A stretch of DNA of 59,398 bases from Dehalococcoidia bacterium (GCA_029936675.1 JAPYSB010000002.1:258294-317691); one strand, 5' to 3'. Shown: positions 9,607-17,125, counted from the first letter of the stretch. Numbers and translations: made by a program. The notes: a model not told the origin generated them from the letters alone.

Positions 9607-9627
9607 GTCATATTGGTTTAATATGAC
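9607..9627 (+). promoter_or_regulatory. Inverted repeat upstream of the HTH gene (putative operator)
   Basis: GTCATAT at 9607-9613 and ATATGAC at 9621-9627 are perfect inverted repeats around a seven-base spacer. They lie 28 bases before the start of the small HTH gene. Position and symmetry suit a dimeric repressor site, possibly autoregulatory; that role is inferred. Confidence 0.35.
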
Positions 9628-9655
9628 TTTAAATAAAGCCTGAGGGGGTGTAGCC

Positions 9656-9850
9656 GTGATCAGCAATGATCTTATGACTACCAAAGAATTAGCAGAATAC
9701 TTACAATTGGATAGAATGACAATTTATAAGTTATTAAAGGCTGGTGATATCCCAGCTAACAGAGTAGGTCATCAGTGGAGATTTTTCCGATCTGATATTG
9801 ACGAATGGATTCGTTCAAAAAAGGTTGATCCAGCCACGATTCAAATCTAG
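9656..9850 (+). CDS. Small helix-turn-helix DNA-binding protein, excisionase family
   Basis: The 64-residue protein is almost only a MerR-like winged HTH of the excisionase (HTH_17) type: MTTKELAEYL, DRMTIYKLLKAG, a wing IPANRVGHQWRF and the closing helix DIDEWIRSKK. The start is a GTG at 9656 with GAGGGGG seven bases upstream; an in-frame ATG at 9674 is the alternative. No integrase or transposase is nearby, so it is more likely a chromosomal regulator or DNA-architectural protein than an active excisionase. A perfect inverted repeat lies just upstream. Confidence 0.85.
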   Translation: MISNDLMTTKELAEYLQLDRMTIYKLLKAGDIPANRVGHQWRFFRSDIDEWIRSKKVDPATIQI

Positions 9851-9869
9851 GAATGGTAAGTTTCTTTGT

Positions 9870-10436
9870 TTATACTTTTTCTTTTGGTTGATAATGCAAC
9901 CAAGAGGCTGTGTTTTCGGATGTTCGAAGCCAAGAATTTACTAATGTTCCTTTCTCATCTTCTATTTCCACCCCCAGTCCATCTGCAAGTCTATTCATAA
10001 AGGCAAACATAGCCGTTATCATGACTACAGAAAGGATCTGATTGTCTGACAAACCTGTCTTTCTAAGAGTTTGGATATCGTTTTCCGTCATCTCAGAAGG
10101 TTCGTTGGTCAACTTCTCTACATACCCAACTATGGCCAGTGTTTCAACATCTAAAGCAGCGTCGCCATAATCCTGCATCACAATAGATGCCATTTCAGGA
10201 TCCTCTGTCGCCTGACGGAGATACTCCCCGTGCGAAACAGTTCAATATTTACAGTGATTTATGGAGGAAACTACGGTCGCTATTACTTCTTCTTGAGACC
10301 TAGTCAACGCCGAGGAGCCAAAACTGATTTTATTCCCCATATCCCACACCGCATGCATAGCTTCTTCGTTAATTGACATGCATTTAATGACATTGGCGAT
10401 ATCGGCATATTTAGGATCTTCTTTTATCCAGGACAA
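9870..10436 (-). CDS. AhpD-like/CMD-family selenoprotein with in-frame UGA (Sec65)
   Basis: Read through one TGA (10242-10244), the frame encodes a 188-residue carboxymuconolactone decarboxylase/AhpD-fold 'peroxidase-related' protein. The first part ends VVSSINHCKY, then UGA, then TVSHGEYLRQA. In the family this segment is NxCxYCxxxH, so UGA stands exactly at the second redox Cys, giving CKYU. Similarity continues unbroken in the same frame (NRLADGLGVE), which excludes a frameshift. A hairpin with SECIS features starts two bases after the UGA. The start is TTG at 10436 with GGGAGGG seven bases upstream. The gene follows the molybdoenzyme gene by 36 bases, probably in one operon. Expected role: thiol/selenol peroxide reduction. 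Selenium-insertion genes are not in this window. Confidence 0.8.
10205..10240 (-). promoter_or_regulatory. Putative bacterial SECIS element
   Basis: On the minus strand, starting two bases after the UGA, CUGU pairs with ACAG, CGC with GCG, and ACGGGG with CUCCGU (one G-U pair). Small bulges (UU, CAG) interrupt the stem, and the apical loop is AGUAU. A G in the first two loop bases and an apical loop 16 bases after the UGA fit what is known of bacterial SECIS elements. The pairing was found by eye and not folded with software. Confidence 0.65.
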
Positions 10437-10472
10437 CTAATAACCCTCCCTACAGGCGGATTTAATTGCCGG

Positions 10473-11525
10473 TTAAGGCGAGACAATTATTTTTATGGGT
10501 TTCGAACCATTTATAGCATAGCCCAATTCATTCCAAACTGCTTTTAAAGGCTGTTGCTCACCATCGCTGTTGGTGGCTCTCGATAGTAAGGTGTGTTCAC
10601 CAGGTGTATTTGGGGTCCATTTGTAATTCCACTGCTGCCATGAATACTGCTCCGACGGCCCTGTAAGTTCAGCTTCGATCCAACTATTCCCACAATCAAC
10701 AGAAACCTCTACTTTTGCTATGCCTGTTCGGCCCGACCAAGCGTTCCCGCTCATATGATAATCGGTGCAGCATTTCAAAGATTCATTTTCGCCAGGAGAG
10801 GTTATGGCTGATTTTACCTGCATTTCCTGCACAGGTTTCTCCGTTCCGTCCTCGTATTTGAGAACATATTTTTCCCCCTGAAAATAGCCGGAGAATGGTT
10901 TTGTCAGTGCTGTTATCTTGGTAAGCCATTTCACATGAGCCATACCGTACCATCCGGGAACAAGAAGGCGAACAGGATACCCGTGTTCAAGGGAAAGAGT
11001 TTCACCATTCATTTCATAGGCCAGCAAAGTGTCTTGGTGCCTAGCTAAATCTAGAGGTAAACTTCGCAAATAGGGCTCCGGATCTTTATCTGCCGTAGGG
11101 GATCCAATATCAGCCCCTTCAAAAAGTATTTCTACCACGTCTTCACTCAAATTCATACTCGAAAGCACCGAGTTTAATGATGTCCCTGACCAAACTGCAT
11201 TGCTAACCGCACCATTATCAAACTGATTACCCGGGGCCTTCGGATTCAAATCTGCCCTGTTGTTTCCGGCACATTCCAGTGTGACTGGTAGTGTATGTTT
11301 GGGTAACTGCCTAATATCATCTAGGCTGAAAGTTATTCTTTGGCCTCCTCGGCTGGTTGCTTGCAACCTCCAGGACTTTTCATCCACATCTGGATAATCA
11401 AATTGAGAGCGGACATAAAATAACGGATTAGGGGTCAGCCAACTGCCCAGAGCAATTTGCGGAGTTTCTCCAACATAAGGTTCGGTTCCCACAGTTTTTA
11501 GCCCAGAAGCATTAACATCATTCAT
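10473..11525 (-). CDS. Sulfite-oxidase-family molybdopterin oxidoreductase
   Basis: The 350-residue protein carries the oxidoreductase molybdopterin-binding domain (about 25-230), with the Mo-ligand Cys85 in TLECAGNNR and the typical NPLFYVRSQF segment. The C-terminal Mo-co dimerisation domain follows (about 240-345: VDCGNSW, WNYKWTPNTPGEHTLLSRATN). This is the core of sulfite oxidase/sulfite dehydrogenase. There is no heme domain, signal peptide or Tat motif, so it appears cytoplasmic, unlike many bacterial relatives. The substrate may be sulfite or another oxyanion. MoaA and MoaC, encoded 4-6 kb away, belong to the cofactor pathway. The AhpD-like selenoprotein gene follows directly. Confidence 0.85.
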   Translation of the reverse strand: MNDVNASGLKTVGTEPYVGETPQIALGSWLTPNPLFYVRSQFDYPDVDEKSWRLQATSRGGQRITFSLDDIRQLPKHTLPVTLECAGNNRADLNPKAPGNQFDNGAVSNAVWSGTSLNSVLSSMNLSEDVVEILFEGADIGSPTADKDPEPYLRSLPLDLARHQDTLLAYEMNGETLSLEHGYPVRLLVPGWYGMAHVKWLTKITALTKPFSGYFQGEKYVLKYEDGTEKPVQEMQVKSAITSPGENESLKCCTDYHMSGNAWSGRTGIAKVEVSVDCGNSWIEAELTGPSEQYSWQQWNYKWTPNTPGEHTLLSRATNSDGEQQPLKAVWNELGYAINGSKPIKIIVSP

Positions 11526-11640
11526 TTGGTTTCACATCTCCTGAATAATAGCTTTTATCGGACAAACGACCAAATAACCGACAACACTTTATAGCATTGT
11601 AGTTCACTGGAAAATTCGTAGTCGACTGGGGAATTCGGGT

Positions 11641-11678
11641 AAACAAGGAGCCCCACTGATCAGTGGGGCTCCTTGTTT
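11641..11678. terminator. Perfect palindromic terminator
   Basis: AAACAAGGAGCCCCACTGA at 11641-11659 is followed immediately by its perfect reverse complement to 11678, giving a 19-base-pair palindrome. A T-run ends the plus side and GTTTA the minus side. It lies 10 bases after the RRM gene (minus) and probably ends that transcript. The second RRM copy keeps only half of it. Confidence 0.75.
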
Positions 11679-11688
11679 TCACAAAAGC

Positions 11689-11940
11689 CTATCTGGGTTC
11701 TCTAGGCCTAGCCTCATTAACTCTAAGATCACGACCCATGAAATCATTGCTATCCAAAGCTGCAATAGCTTCTTTAGCTTTTTCATCCTCGGCCATTTCA
11801 ACGAATCCAAATCCTTTGGATCTACCTGTGTCCCTGTCAGTGATGACACGAACCGCGCTAACCTCGCCGTACCTAGTAAATAAATCTCTTAAATCGTCTT
11901 CACCAGTTCCGTACGAGATATTTCCAACGTAAATGTTCAC
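11689..11940 (-). CDS. RNA-binding protein, single RRM domain (copy 1)
   Basis: The 83-residue protein is one RRM domain, with RNP2 IYVGNI at 3-8 and RNP1 KGFGFVEM at 42-49, and a short basic tail RPREPR. It resembles the small RRM proteins of cyanobacteria and other bacteria linked to cold or RNA handling. The start is GTG, with AGGAAGAG a few bases upstream. It differs from copy 2 at only five of 83 residues. A conserved inverted repeat sits 28 bases before the start, inside the likely leader. Confidence 0.95.
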   Translation of the reverse strand: MNIYVGNISYGTGEDDLRDLFTRYGEVSAVRVITDRDTGRSKGFGFVEMAEDEKAKEAIAALDSNDFMGRDLRVNEARPREPR

Positions 11941-11967
11941 TTCTTCTCTTCCTGCTTCTAAACTAAT

Positions 11968-11988
11968 GGATATGCATAGTACATATCC
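11968..11988 (-). promoter_or_regulatory. Leader inverted repeat of RRM copy 1
   Basis: GGATATG and CATATCC are 7-base inverted arms around a 7-base spacer, 28 bases upstream of the start codon. The same element, with a 6-base spacer, precedes copy 2 at the same distance. Retention in both copies suggests a leader hairpin or protein-binding site, possibly feedback by the RRM protein itself (inference). Confidence 0.45.
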
Positions 11989-12124
11989 GGGCTAATAATA
12001 AGTATAGAATTCTACCACAATTGGCAACTCTATGCCCAGTATATATCTATTTTATATCTTATAAAGAATATGTATTCAGCACCAATTATACCGATCGGTG
12101 GCGGCTCCTTGTTCTCACACAAGC

Positions 12125-12376
12125 CTATCTGGGTTCTCTAGGCCGAGCCTCATTAACTCTAAGATCACGACCCATGAAATCATTGCTATCCAAAGCTGCA
12201 ATAGCTTCTTTAGCTTTTTCATCATCGGCCATTTCAACGAATGCAAATCCTTTAGATCTACCTGTGTCCCTGTCAGTGATGACACGAGTTGCGCTCACCT
12301 CGCCGTACTTAGTAAATAAATCTCTTAAATCGTCTTCACCAGTCCCGTACGCAATATTTCCAACGTAAATGTTCAC
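12125..12376 (-). CDS. RNA-binding protein, single RRM domain (copy 2)
   Basis: This is the second 83-residue RRM protein, with the same RNP2 (IYVGNI) and RNP1 (KGFAFVEM) motifs. It differs from copy 1 by S9A, R23K, V30T, G45A and E51D. The GTG start at 12376 matches copy 1; the open frame reaches further upstream, but that part crosses the conserved leader and is unlikely to be coding. It lies upstream of copy 1 on the minus strand, and its own terminator has decayed, so read-through into copy 1 is possible. Confidence 0.93.
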   Translation of the reverse strand: MNIYVGNIAYGTGEDDLRDLFTKYGEVSATRVITDRDTGRSKGFAFVEMADDEKAKEAIAALDSNDFMGRDLRVNEARPREPR

Positions 12377-12403
12377 TTCTTCTCTTCCTACTTTTAAACT
12401 AAT

Positions 12404-12423
12404 GGATATGCAAGTACATATCC
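12404..12423 (-). promoter_or_regulatory. Leader inverted repeat of RRM copy 2
   Basis: GGATATG at 12404-12410 and CATATCC at 12417-12423 repeat the copy 1 element with a spacer one base shorter, again 28 bases before the start codon. Preservation of both arms while the spacer changed argues for paired or palindromic function. Confidence 0.45.
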
Positions 12424-12540
12424 GGCTAACAATAATGGCAGAGTTGTACCACAATTGGCAACTCTATGCCCAGTATATATCTATTTTATACCTTTAAAGA
12501 ATATGTATTCAGCACCAATTATGTGGAATTACCCTTGAAT

Positions 12541-13752
12541 TTATAGCACCTTATAGCCTGTTGATTGAATCGACATTATCTTGCTCTCATCCCATGGGTG
12601 AGCCTTGGCTACTTCCTCATTGATATCAGTGCCCCAGCCGGGCTTATTAGGAACTGTCATATATCCGTCTAGTAATTCGGGAGCGGAAGTGGTCAACTCA
12701 TCCTTCCATGGAACATCGTCGATATCTATTTCCATTATCCGAACATTAGGTAATGAAGCACAAAGTGAGGCGCTTACAAATGTAGCTAGATGGCTATAAT
12801 AATTATGAGGGGCCACATTATGTTGAAATACCTCGGCTAGGTCTCCAATCTTTTTCGACTGACTGAAGCCATTCCACGGAACATCGATCATAAACATATC
12901 TGCAGAGTGATTTTCAAAATAAGGAAGGTAATCACTCATGTAAAATAGATTTTCTCCAGTACAAATCCGAGTATCGGTAGAATCTTTAATCTGCCTTAAG
13001 CTCAAAGGATCATACATATCGATTTCTAGCCATAGCATGTCAAATTTCTCAAGCACTTTAGCAATTCTTAAACAAGCTTCTGTTTTGAAATGGAAATTTA
13101 AATCCAAATTGATATCTATATCATCGCCAACGGCATCTCTAAAAGTGCCAATGAGGGTTTCTATATGCGGAATTAACCATTTTGGGGCTACTTGATCTGT
13201 AGTGCCAGACCCACCAAAAGAGCCTCCCCCGAATGTAGCACTCTGGCCGGGGAGTAAAACATTAGTTTTTAAAGCCGTAAATCCTTTGCTTTTAACTTCC
13301 TTACCCAGCCTAGTAACATCATCCCAAGTCTCTATAGGCGGTGTCCCTAGAATATCCGTATGCCTAATCCTGCTCGAACCACAGTGAGACCAATAAACTC
13401 TCACTTTATCTCTAGTTGGTCCGCCGAATAGCTCGGCCACTGATATATTTAATGATTTAGCTTTAATATCAATAAAAGCGCAATCCAGCCCTGCTAAGGC
13501 CTTGGCAGCTATCCCGCCTTTACTAGCTCTTGTCCCTATATACATTTCTTGAAATCTCATTTCAAAGGCACATGGGTCTTTGCCAATTAAAACAGGTTTC
13601 AAGTCCCTGATAACACCTTCAATCCCGTGCGGCGATTTTCCATCACTACATTCTCCCCAACCTGTAATGCCTTCATCAGTTTCAACTTTAACAAAGGTCC
13701 AGGGACGCCAACCAGCATCCACTATCAAGGTGTCTATATTAGTTATTTTCAT
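12541..13752 (-). CDS. Mandelate racemase/muconate lactonizing (enolase) superfamily enzyme
   Basis: The 403-residue protein has the N-terminal capping domain and the C-terminal barrel of the enolase superfamily. Metal ligands are probably Asp217 (in LDLNF), Glu243 (WLEID) and Glu267 (TGENL); a likely general base is His316 (APHNYYSH), with Lys162 (LKTN) on the opposite side. Members dehydrate or racemise sugar acids and other carboxylates; the closest-looking class is galactonate dehydratase-like acid sugar dehydratases, but the substrate is not readable. AGGAGAAG precedes the ATG. A second, distant paralogue is at 24779. Confidence 0.85.
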   Translation of the reverse strand: MKITNIDTLIVDAGWRPWTFVKVETDEGITGWGECSDGKSPHGIEGVIRDLKPVLIGKDPCAFEMRFQEMYIGTRASKGGIAAKALAGLDCAFIDIKAKSLNISVAELFGGPTRDKVRVYWSHCGSSRIRHTDILGTPPIETWDDVTRLGKEVKSKGFTALKTNVLLPGQSATFGGGSFGGSGTTDQVAPKWLIPHIETLIGTFRDAVGDDIDINLDLNFHFKTEACLRIAKVLEKFDMLWLEIDMYDPLSLRQIKDSTDTRICTGENLFYMSDYLPYFENHSADMFMIDVPWNGFSQSKKIGDLAEVFQHNVAPHNYYSHLATFVSASLCASLPNVRIMEIDIDDVPWKDELTTSAPELLDGYMTVPNKPGWGTDINEEVAKAHPWDESKIMSIQSTGYKVL

Positions 13753-13869
13753 TAAATCTTCTCCTGATTAGCAGTAGTTAATCTTATTTGTGAATTTAAC
13801 AAATTTCTCGACGGAAATACATTTCTGTCTATTTACGAACCTCTCTTCCCGCTACAAGGTACAACAATT

Positions 13870-15138
13870 TCACCGGGCTAGTTCGCTACCACATCCAGTA
13901 CAAAATCGTTCCAGCTTTCTGAAACTCATTCCACAGCCAGGACACACATTTCCGAAATTTGATCCCCGGTGTCGTTTACCGTTCAAAAATAGGCCTATAA
14001 AAGTAGCTCGTACAAAATACCGATAAGTTACTAAGCAAACCCCGGCAGTAAAACTTGTTGCTATGACAAATTTAATTTCTGGGTATATTGGCCACCCAAA
14101 CATGAGAAATGTCGTAAATGCGACGACAGGCAAATGAATCAGATACATCCAATATGAACCATCTGATATAAATCGGAAAAAACGATTATAAGAACCAAAT
14201 TTATCTTCCGCCAGACCAATGAATCCAATTGAAAACAAGACGGCACCAATAATTTCCATACTATACCGTGTCAGTACAAATAGACTTACATCCGGGGTTT
14301 GGTTTTCTCCTATCCGTGTTTGATAAATCACCTCAGTTATATCTTTGGCTACTCTCATATCCAACCCTATATACAAAGAAAAGATGAGAGTAGCGATTAA
14401 TAAATAGTATTTCCATTCCTTTTTTATAAAAGAAAGCAAAGAGGGGTTTTTATATAAGCTAAACCCAAAAAGGAAATATAGCCCGCTACCTAAGGGGTTT
14501 ATTATTAGCTCTCCTCCTGCCCATAAATTAGTGATTCCGCATGCGAGCATAAATCCGATTGGGAATTTAGATTTAAAAATAATTACTGCTATAACGTTTT
14601 TAAGTTTATAAAGAAATGAGGTTAATACCTCCAGCCCGCCGCCGTTTAGTAGGCGCATCAAAGCAACAAGGGATTTGCCGGGCATTCGAAATAGGATCGA
14701 AAATAAGACAAATATTAAGAGGTGCCATAAAAACCACAAATGAAAAGGCTGACCTGTATTCGAGTAAAAAAAGTAAAATTCCCCGGTTCGTCCATATTTC
14801 CAAATCCAAGGTAGTGTTAGACCCATAACAGGAAAAAATACCGCGATAGGTAGCCCAACTCGCAAAAACCGGTTATTACACCAGAACATCCAGGACTTAC
14901 GGGTAATAATCAAATTAGCAAAAAATCCGGCTAATATGAAAAATACTGGCATTCGCCACATATGGATGAATTCAAAAACAATCTTTATCGGATATGAAGA
15001 ACTATTATCAGAAGGCCAAATGGCTGAAGGCATCCCCGGTATATATGGAAAGGCAGCATGCAGGACTATTCCCAAAACCATGGCAATGCCCCTCAAGGCA
15101 TCTAGCCCATGATACCGTGCCGTTGAAGTAGTCATCAT
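13870..15138 (-). CDS. Acyltransferase 3 family membrane protein with C-terminal zinc ribbon
   Basis: The 422-residue protein begins with the hallmark YHGLDALRGIAMVLGIVLHA of acyltransferase-3 proteins (OpgC/MdoC-like), including the membrane His. About ten hydrophobic helices follow, to around residue 390. The last 30 residues form a zinc ribbon of two CxxC pairs (CPGCG and CTGCG), which is unusual for this family. Such proteins O-acylate sugars or glycans at the membrane; the acceptor is unknown. It is the last gene of a minus-strand run after moaC, starting 21 bases past the moaC stop. Confidence 0.8.
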   Translation of the reverse strand: MMTTSTARYHGLDALRGIAMVLGIVLHAAFPYIPGMPSAIWPSDNSSSYPIKIVFEFIHMWRMPVFFILAGFFANLIITRKSWMFWCNNRFLRVGLPIAVFFPVMGLTLPWIWKYGRTGEFYFFYSNTGQPFHLWFLWHLLIFVLFSILFRMPGKSLVALMRLLNGGGLEVLTSFLYKLKNVIAVIIFKSKFPIGFMLACGITNLWAGGELIINPLGSGLYFLFGFSLYKNPSLLSFIKKEWKYYLLIATLIFSLYIGLDMRVAKDITEVIYQTRIGENQTPDVSLFVLTRYSMEIIGAVLFSIGFIGLAEDKFGSYNRFFRFISDGSYWMYLIHLPVVAFTTFLMFGWPIYPEIKFVIATSFTAGVCLVTYRYFVRATFIGLFLNGKRHRGSNFGNVCPGCGMSFRKLERFCTGCGSELAR

Positions 15139-15159
15139 TGATCTTCGGAACCAGCCACC

Positions 15160-15657
15160 TTATTTTGAAAAAGGAGGTTCAAAGGCAACCTTGCCTGATT
15201 GCCCTCCTGATTTGGTGGCAAGCCATACCCTAAAATTCATACCCCTATCGACAGCTTTACACATATCGTAGATCGTGAGTGCGGTTACAGAGGCTCCTGT
15301 CAATGCCTCCATCTCAACCCCCGTTTTACTATTAGTTTTAACGGTGGATGCGATTTTTACGCTATTATTTTCTTCATCTAATTGAATATCAATCTTTACC
15401 TGACTGATTGGTAAAGGGTGGCACAATGGTATCAATTTGGAGGTCTCCTTAGCAGCCATTATTCCAGCGATGCGGGCCGTGGCTATCACATCTCCTTTAT
15501 CAAAAGAATTGTCCCGAATCAGAGCAATAGTTCCTCTTTGCATATAAACTTCGGCTTTCGCCTCGGCAATTCTCTCAGTGTTTGGCTTTGATCCCACATC
15601 AACCATATTGGCGGTGCCGGTTTCATTAACATGCGTTAATTTTTTTTCTTTGGCCAC
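15160..15657 (-). CDS. moaC: Cyclic pyranopterin monophosphate synthase MoaC
   Basis: MoaC works with MoaA in the first step of molybdenum cofactor synthesis, turning 3',8-cyclo-GTP into cyclic pyranopterin monophosphate. The family motifs are present: THVNETGTANMVDV, AGIMAAKETSKLIPLCHPLP, EMEALTGASVTALTIYDMCKA. I place the start at GTG 15657, which has AGAGGAG six bases upstream and gives 165 residues, the usual MoaC length; the open frame further upstream overlaps rnhA and lacks similarity. It follows rnhA by 31 bases and precedes the acyltransferase gene. Confidence 0.93.
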   Translation of the reverse strand: MAKEKKLTHVNETGTANMVDVGSKPNTERIAEAKAEVYMQRGTIALIRDNSFDKGDVIATARIAGIMAAKETSKLIPLCHPLPISQVKIDIQLDEENNSVKIASTVKTNSKTGVEMEALTGASVTALTIYDMCKAVDRGMNFRVWLATKSGGQSGKVAFEPPFSK

Positions 15658-15688
15658 TTTTGGCTCCTCTGATGTAAGTATTATGCTG

Positions 15689-16117
15689 CTATCTTTCTTT
15701 AGCCACTTTTGAGGCTTCTCCATACGCCAATTGGTCGGCTTCTTCATTAAACCGGTCCCCCGAATGGCCTTTCACCCATTCCCACTCAACATTCCGAAGC
15801 CCTACCTCGTTATCTAACAAGGGCCATAAATCTTGATTTTTCTTTCTCTTCCAATTCTTTGTCATGGTATTTATTACGTATGTTGAATCAGAAAAAATTT
15901 TCACATCGGCATTTCTAGGAATGGTTCTCAAAGCTTCAATCACCGCCATAATCTCCATCCTGTTGTTGGTGGTATTTTCTTCTGACCCCTGAAGTTGTTT
16001 CTTTTCTCCATTTTCAAAAATGACGGCCCCCCAGCCACCGGGACCAGGATTCCCCAGGCATGCTCCATCGGTGTATATGACTATCCGAGGTCCTCCTAGG
16101 TTTTTACTAGCCTCCAA
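15689..16117 (-). CDS. rnhA: Ribonuclease HI
   Basis: The product cleaves RNA in RNA-DNA hybrids. Its catalytic acidic residues are visible: Asp in YTDGACLGNPGPGGWGAV, Glu in NNRMEIMA, Asp in FSDSTYV and the final Asp in NEEADQLA; WVKGHSG holds the loop His. From the TTG at 16117 the product has 142 residues and overlaps the moaA stop by 11 bases. A strong AGGAGG lies after that TTG, seven bases before an in-frame ATA at 16084, which would give MVIYTDGA..., the usual RNase HI N-terminus. The real start may therefore be the AUA codon. Confidence 0.93.
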   Translation of the reverse strand: MEASKNLGGPRIVIYTDGACLGNPGPGGWGAVIFENGEKKQLQGSEENTTNNRMEIMAVIEALRTIPRNADVKIFSDSTYVINTMTKNWKRKKNQDLWPLLDNEVGLRNVEWEWVKGHSGDRFNEEADQLAYGEASKVAKER

Positions 16118-17123
16118 TGTGATACATCTCTACTTTTTTTCTTTTTACTGTTTCTTCAGACCGTTCTTCGGAATATCGATCCTCTCTCTCCCCCCATATC
16201 CCAATGATGGCGTCTTTTATTTCATCATCGGTGGATCCATTTCGTAACCACTTCCTTAGATCAGTCCCTGATTCTGCAAAAAGACAAGTAACTGCTTTCC
16301 CTTCCGGAGACAGGCGCATTCGCGAACAGTCCCCACAGAATGGCTGGGATACTGAGGAAATGACGCCAAATTCGCCTTCCCCATCCTTGTAGCGATATCT
16401 TTTGGCAACTTCCCCAGGATAAGTGGGCCCTACTGGATCAGCCGGAAATTTTTGTCTTATTAACTCAACAATTTCGTCAGCCGCAACAACCTGTTCCAAC
16501 TTCCAATCATTCAGTGTGCCAACATCCATGTATTCAATAAACCGAGGAGTATGCCCATTACTCTTGCACCACTCTGCCAAACCCACAACAGTGTGATTAT
16601 TAACTCCTTTTTGGACAACAGCGTTAATTTTAATTGGCTGTAACCCGGCTTCTTTTGCTGCCTTTATTCCATCTAGTACACGGGCTGTGCTAAATCCTCT
16701 TCCATTCATCTTCTGAAAAATATCATCTTCCAGCGAATCGAGGCTTACTGTTATCCGCTGCAACCCTGCGTCTTTTAACTTTTGTGCATACCCGGATAGC
16801 AAATAGGCATTTGTCGTCATAGCTAAATCTTCAACCCCGTCCACAGCTGCAATCATACCTATCAATTCCTCTATGTTTTGACGTACTAGTGGCTCTCCTC
16901 CGGTGATTCTCACTTTTGTGACACCTAGCTCAACTGCGATATTTACAACGCGAGTGATTTCTTCGAAAGTAAGCAGGTCTGCTCTGGGAAGGAATTCATA
17001 CCGATCTCCAAAAATTTCAGCCGGCATGCAGTAAGGGCATCGAAAGTTACAACGATCTGTTACAGAGATTCTTAAATCTCGAAGCGGTCGATTCAACGTG
17101 TCGAATATCAGGCTGTTTCCCAT
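16107..17123 (-). CDS. moaA: GTP 3',8-cyclase MoaA (radical SAM)
   Basis: MoaA makes 3',8-cyclo-GTP for molybdenum cofactor synthesis. The 338-residue protein has both iron-sulfur clusters' ligands: Cys25, Cys29 and Cys32 (radical SAM, CNFRCPYC) and Cys263, Cys266 and Cys280 (C-terminal GTP-binding cluster). The C-terminus ends in Gly-Gly, as MoaA requires. CGAGGAGA precedes the ATG by a few bases. The gene starts two bases after rdgB stops, and rnhA and moaC follow. Confidence 0.95.
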   Translation of the reverse strand: MGNSLIFDTLNRPLRDLRISVTDRCNFRCPYCMPAEIFGDRYEFLPRADLLTFEEITRVVNIAVELGVTKVRITGGEPLVRQNIEELIGMIAAVDGVEDLAMTTNAYLLSGYAQKLKDAGLQRITVSLDSLEDDIFQKMNGRGFSTARVLDGIKAAKEAGLQPIKINAVVQKGVNNHTVVGLAEWCKSNGHTPRFIEYMDVGTLNDWKLEQVVAADEIVELIRQKFPADPVGPTYPGEVAKRYRYKDGEGEFGVISSVSQPFCGDCSRMRLSPEGKAVTCLFAESGTDLRKWLRNGSTDDEIKDAIIGIWGEREDRYSEERSEETVKRKKVEMYHIGG

Positions 17124-17125
17124 TT

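Larger units (their letters stand above)
11667..12522. repeat. Tandem duplication of an RRM gene with its leader
   Basis: Bases 11667-12089 and 12103-12522 are direct repeats of about 420 bases. They cover the start of the terminator, the whole RRM gene, the leader inverted repeat and the upstream AT-rich region with TTGCCAATTGTGGTA. Offsets are 436 bases at one end and 433 at the other, so indels are few. The copies are diverged in third positions but nearly identical in protein, which suggests a duplication under purifying selection. Confidence 0.85.

Noticed and set aside
9870-10436. Pseudogene or two separate genes instead of a selenoprotein
   Set aside because: Both halves are in the same frame, the only disruption is one TGA at the redox Cys position, the second half has no start signal of its own, and a SECIS-like hairpin follows.
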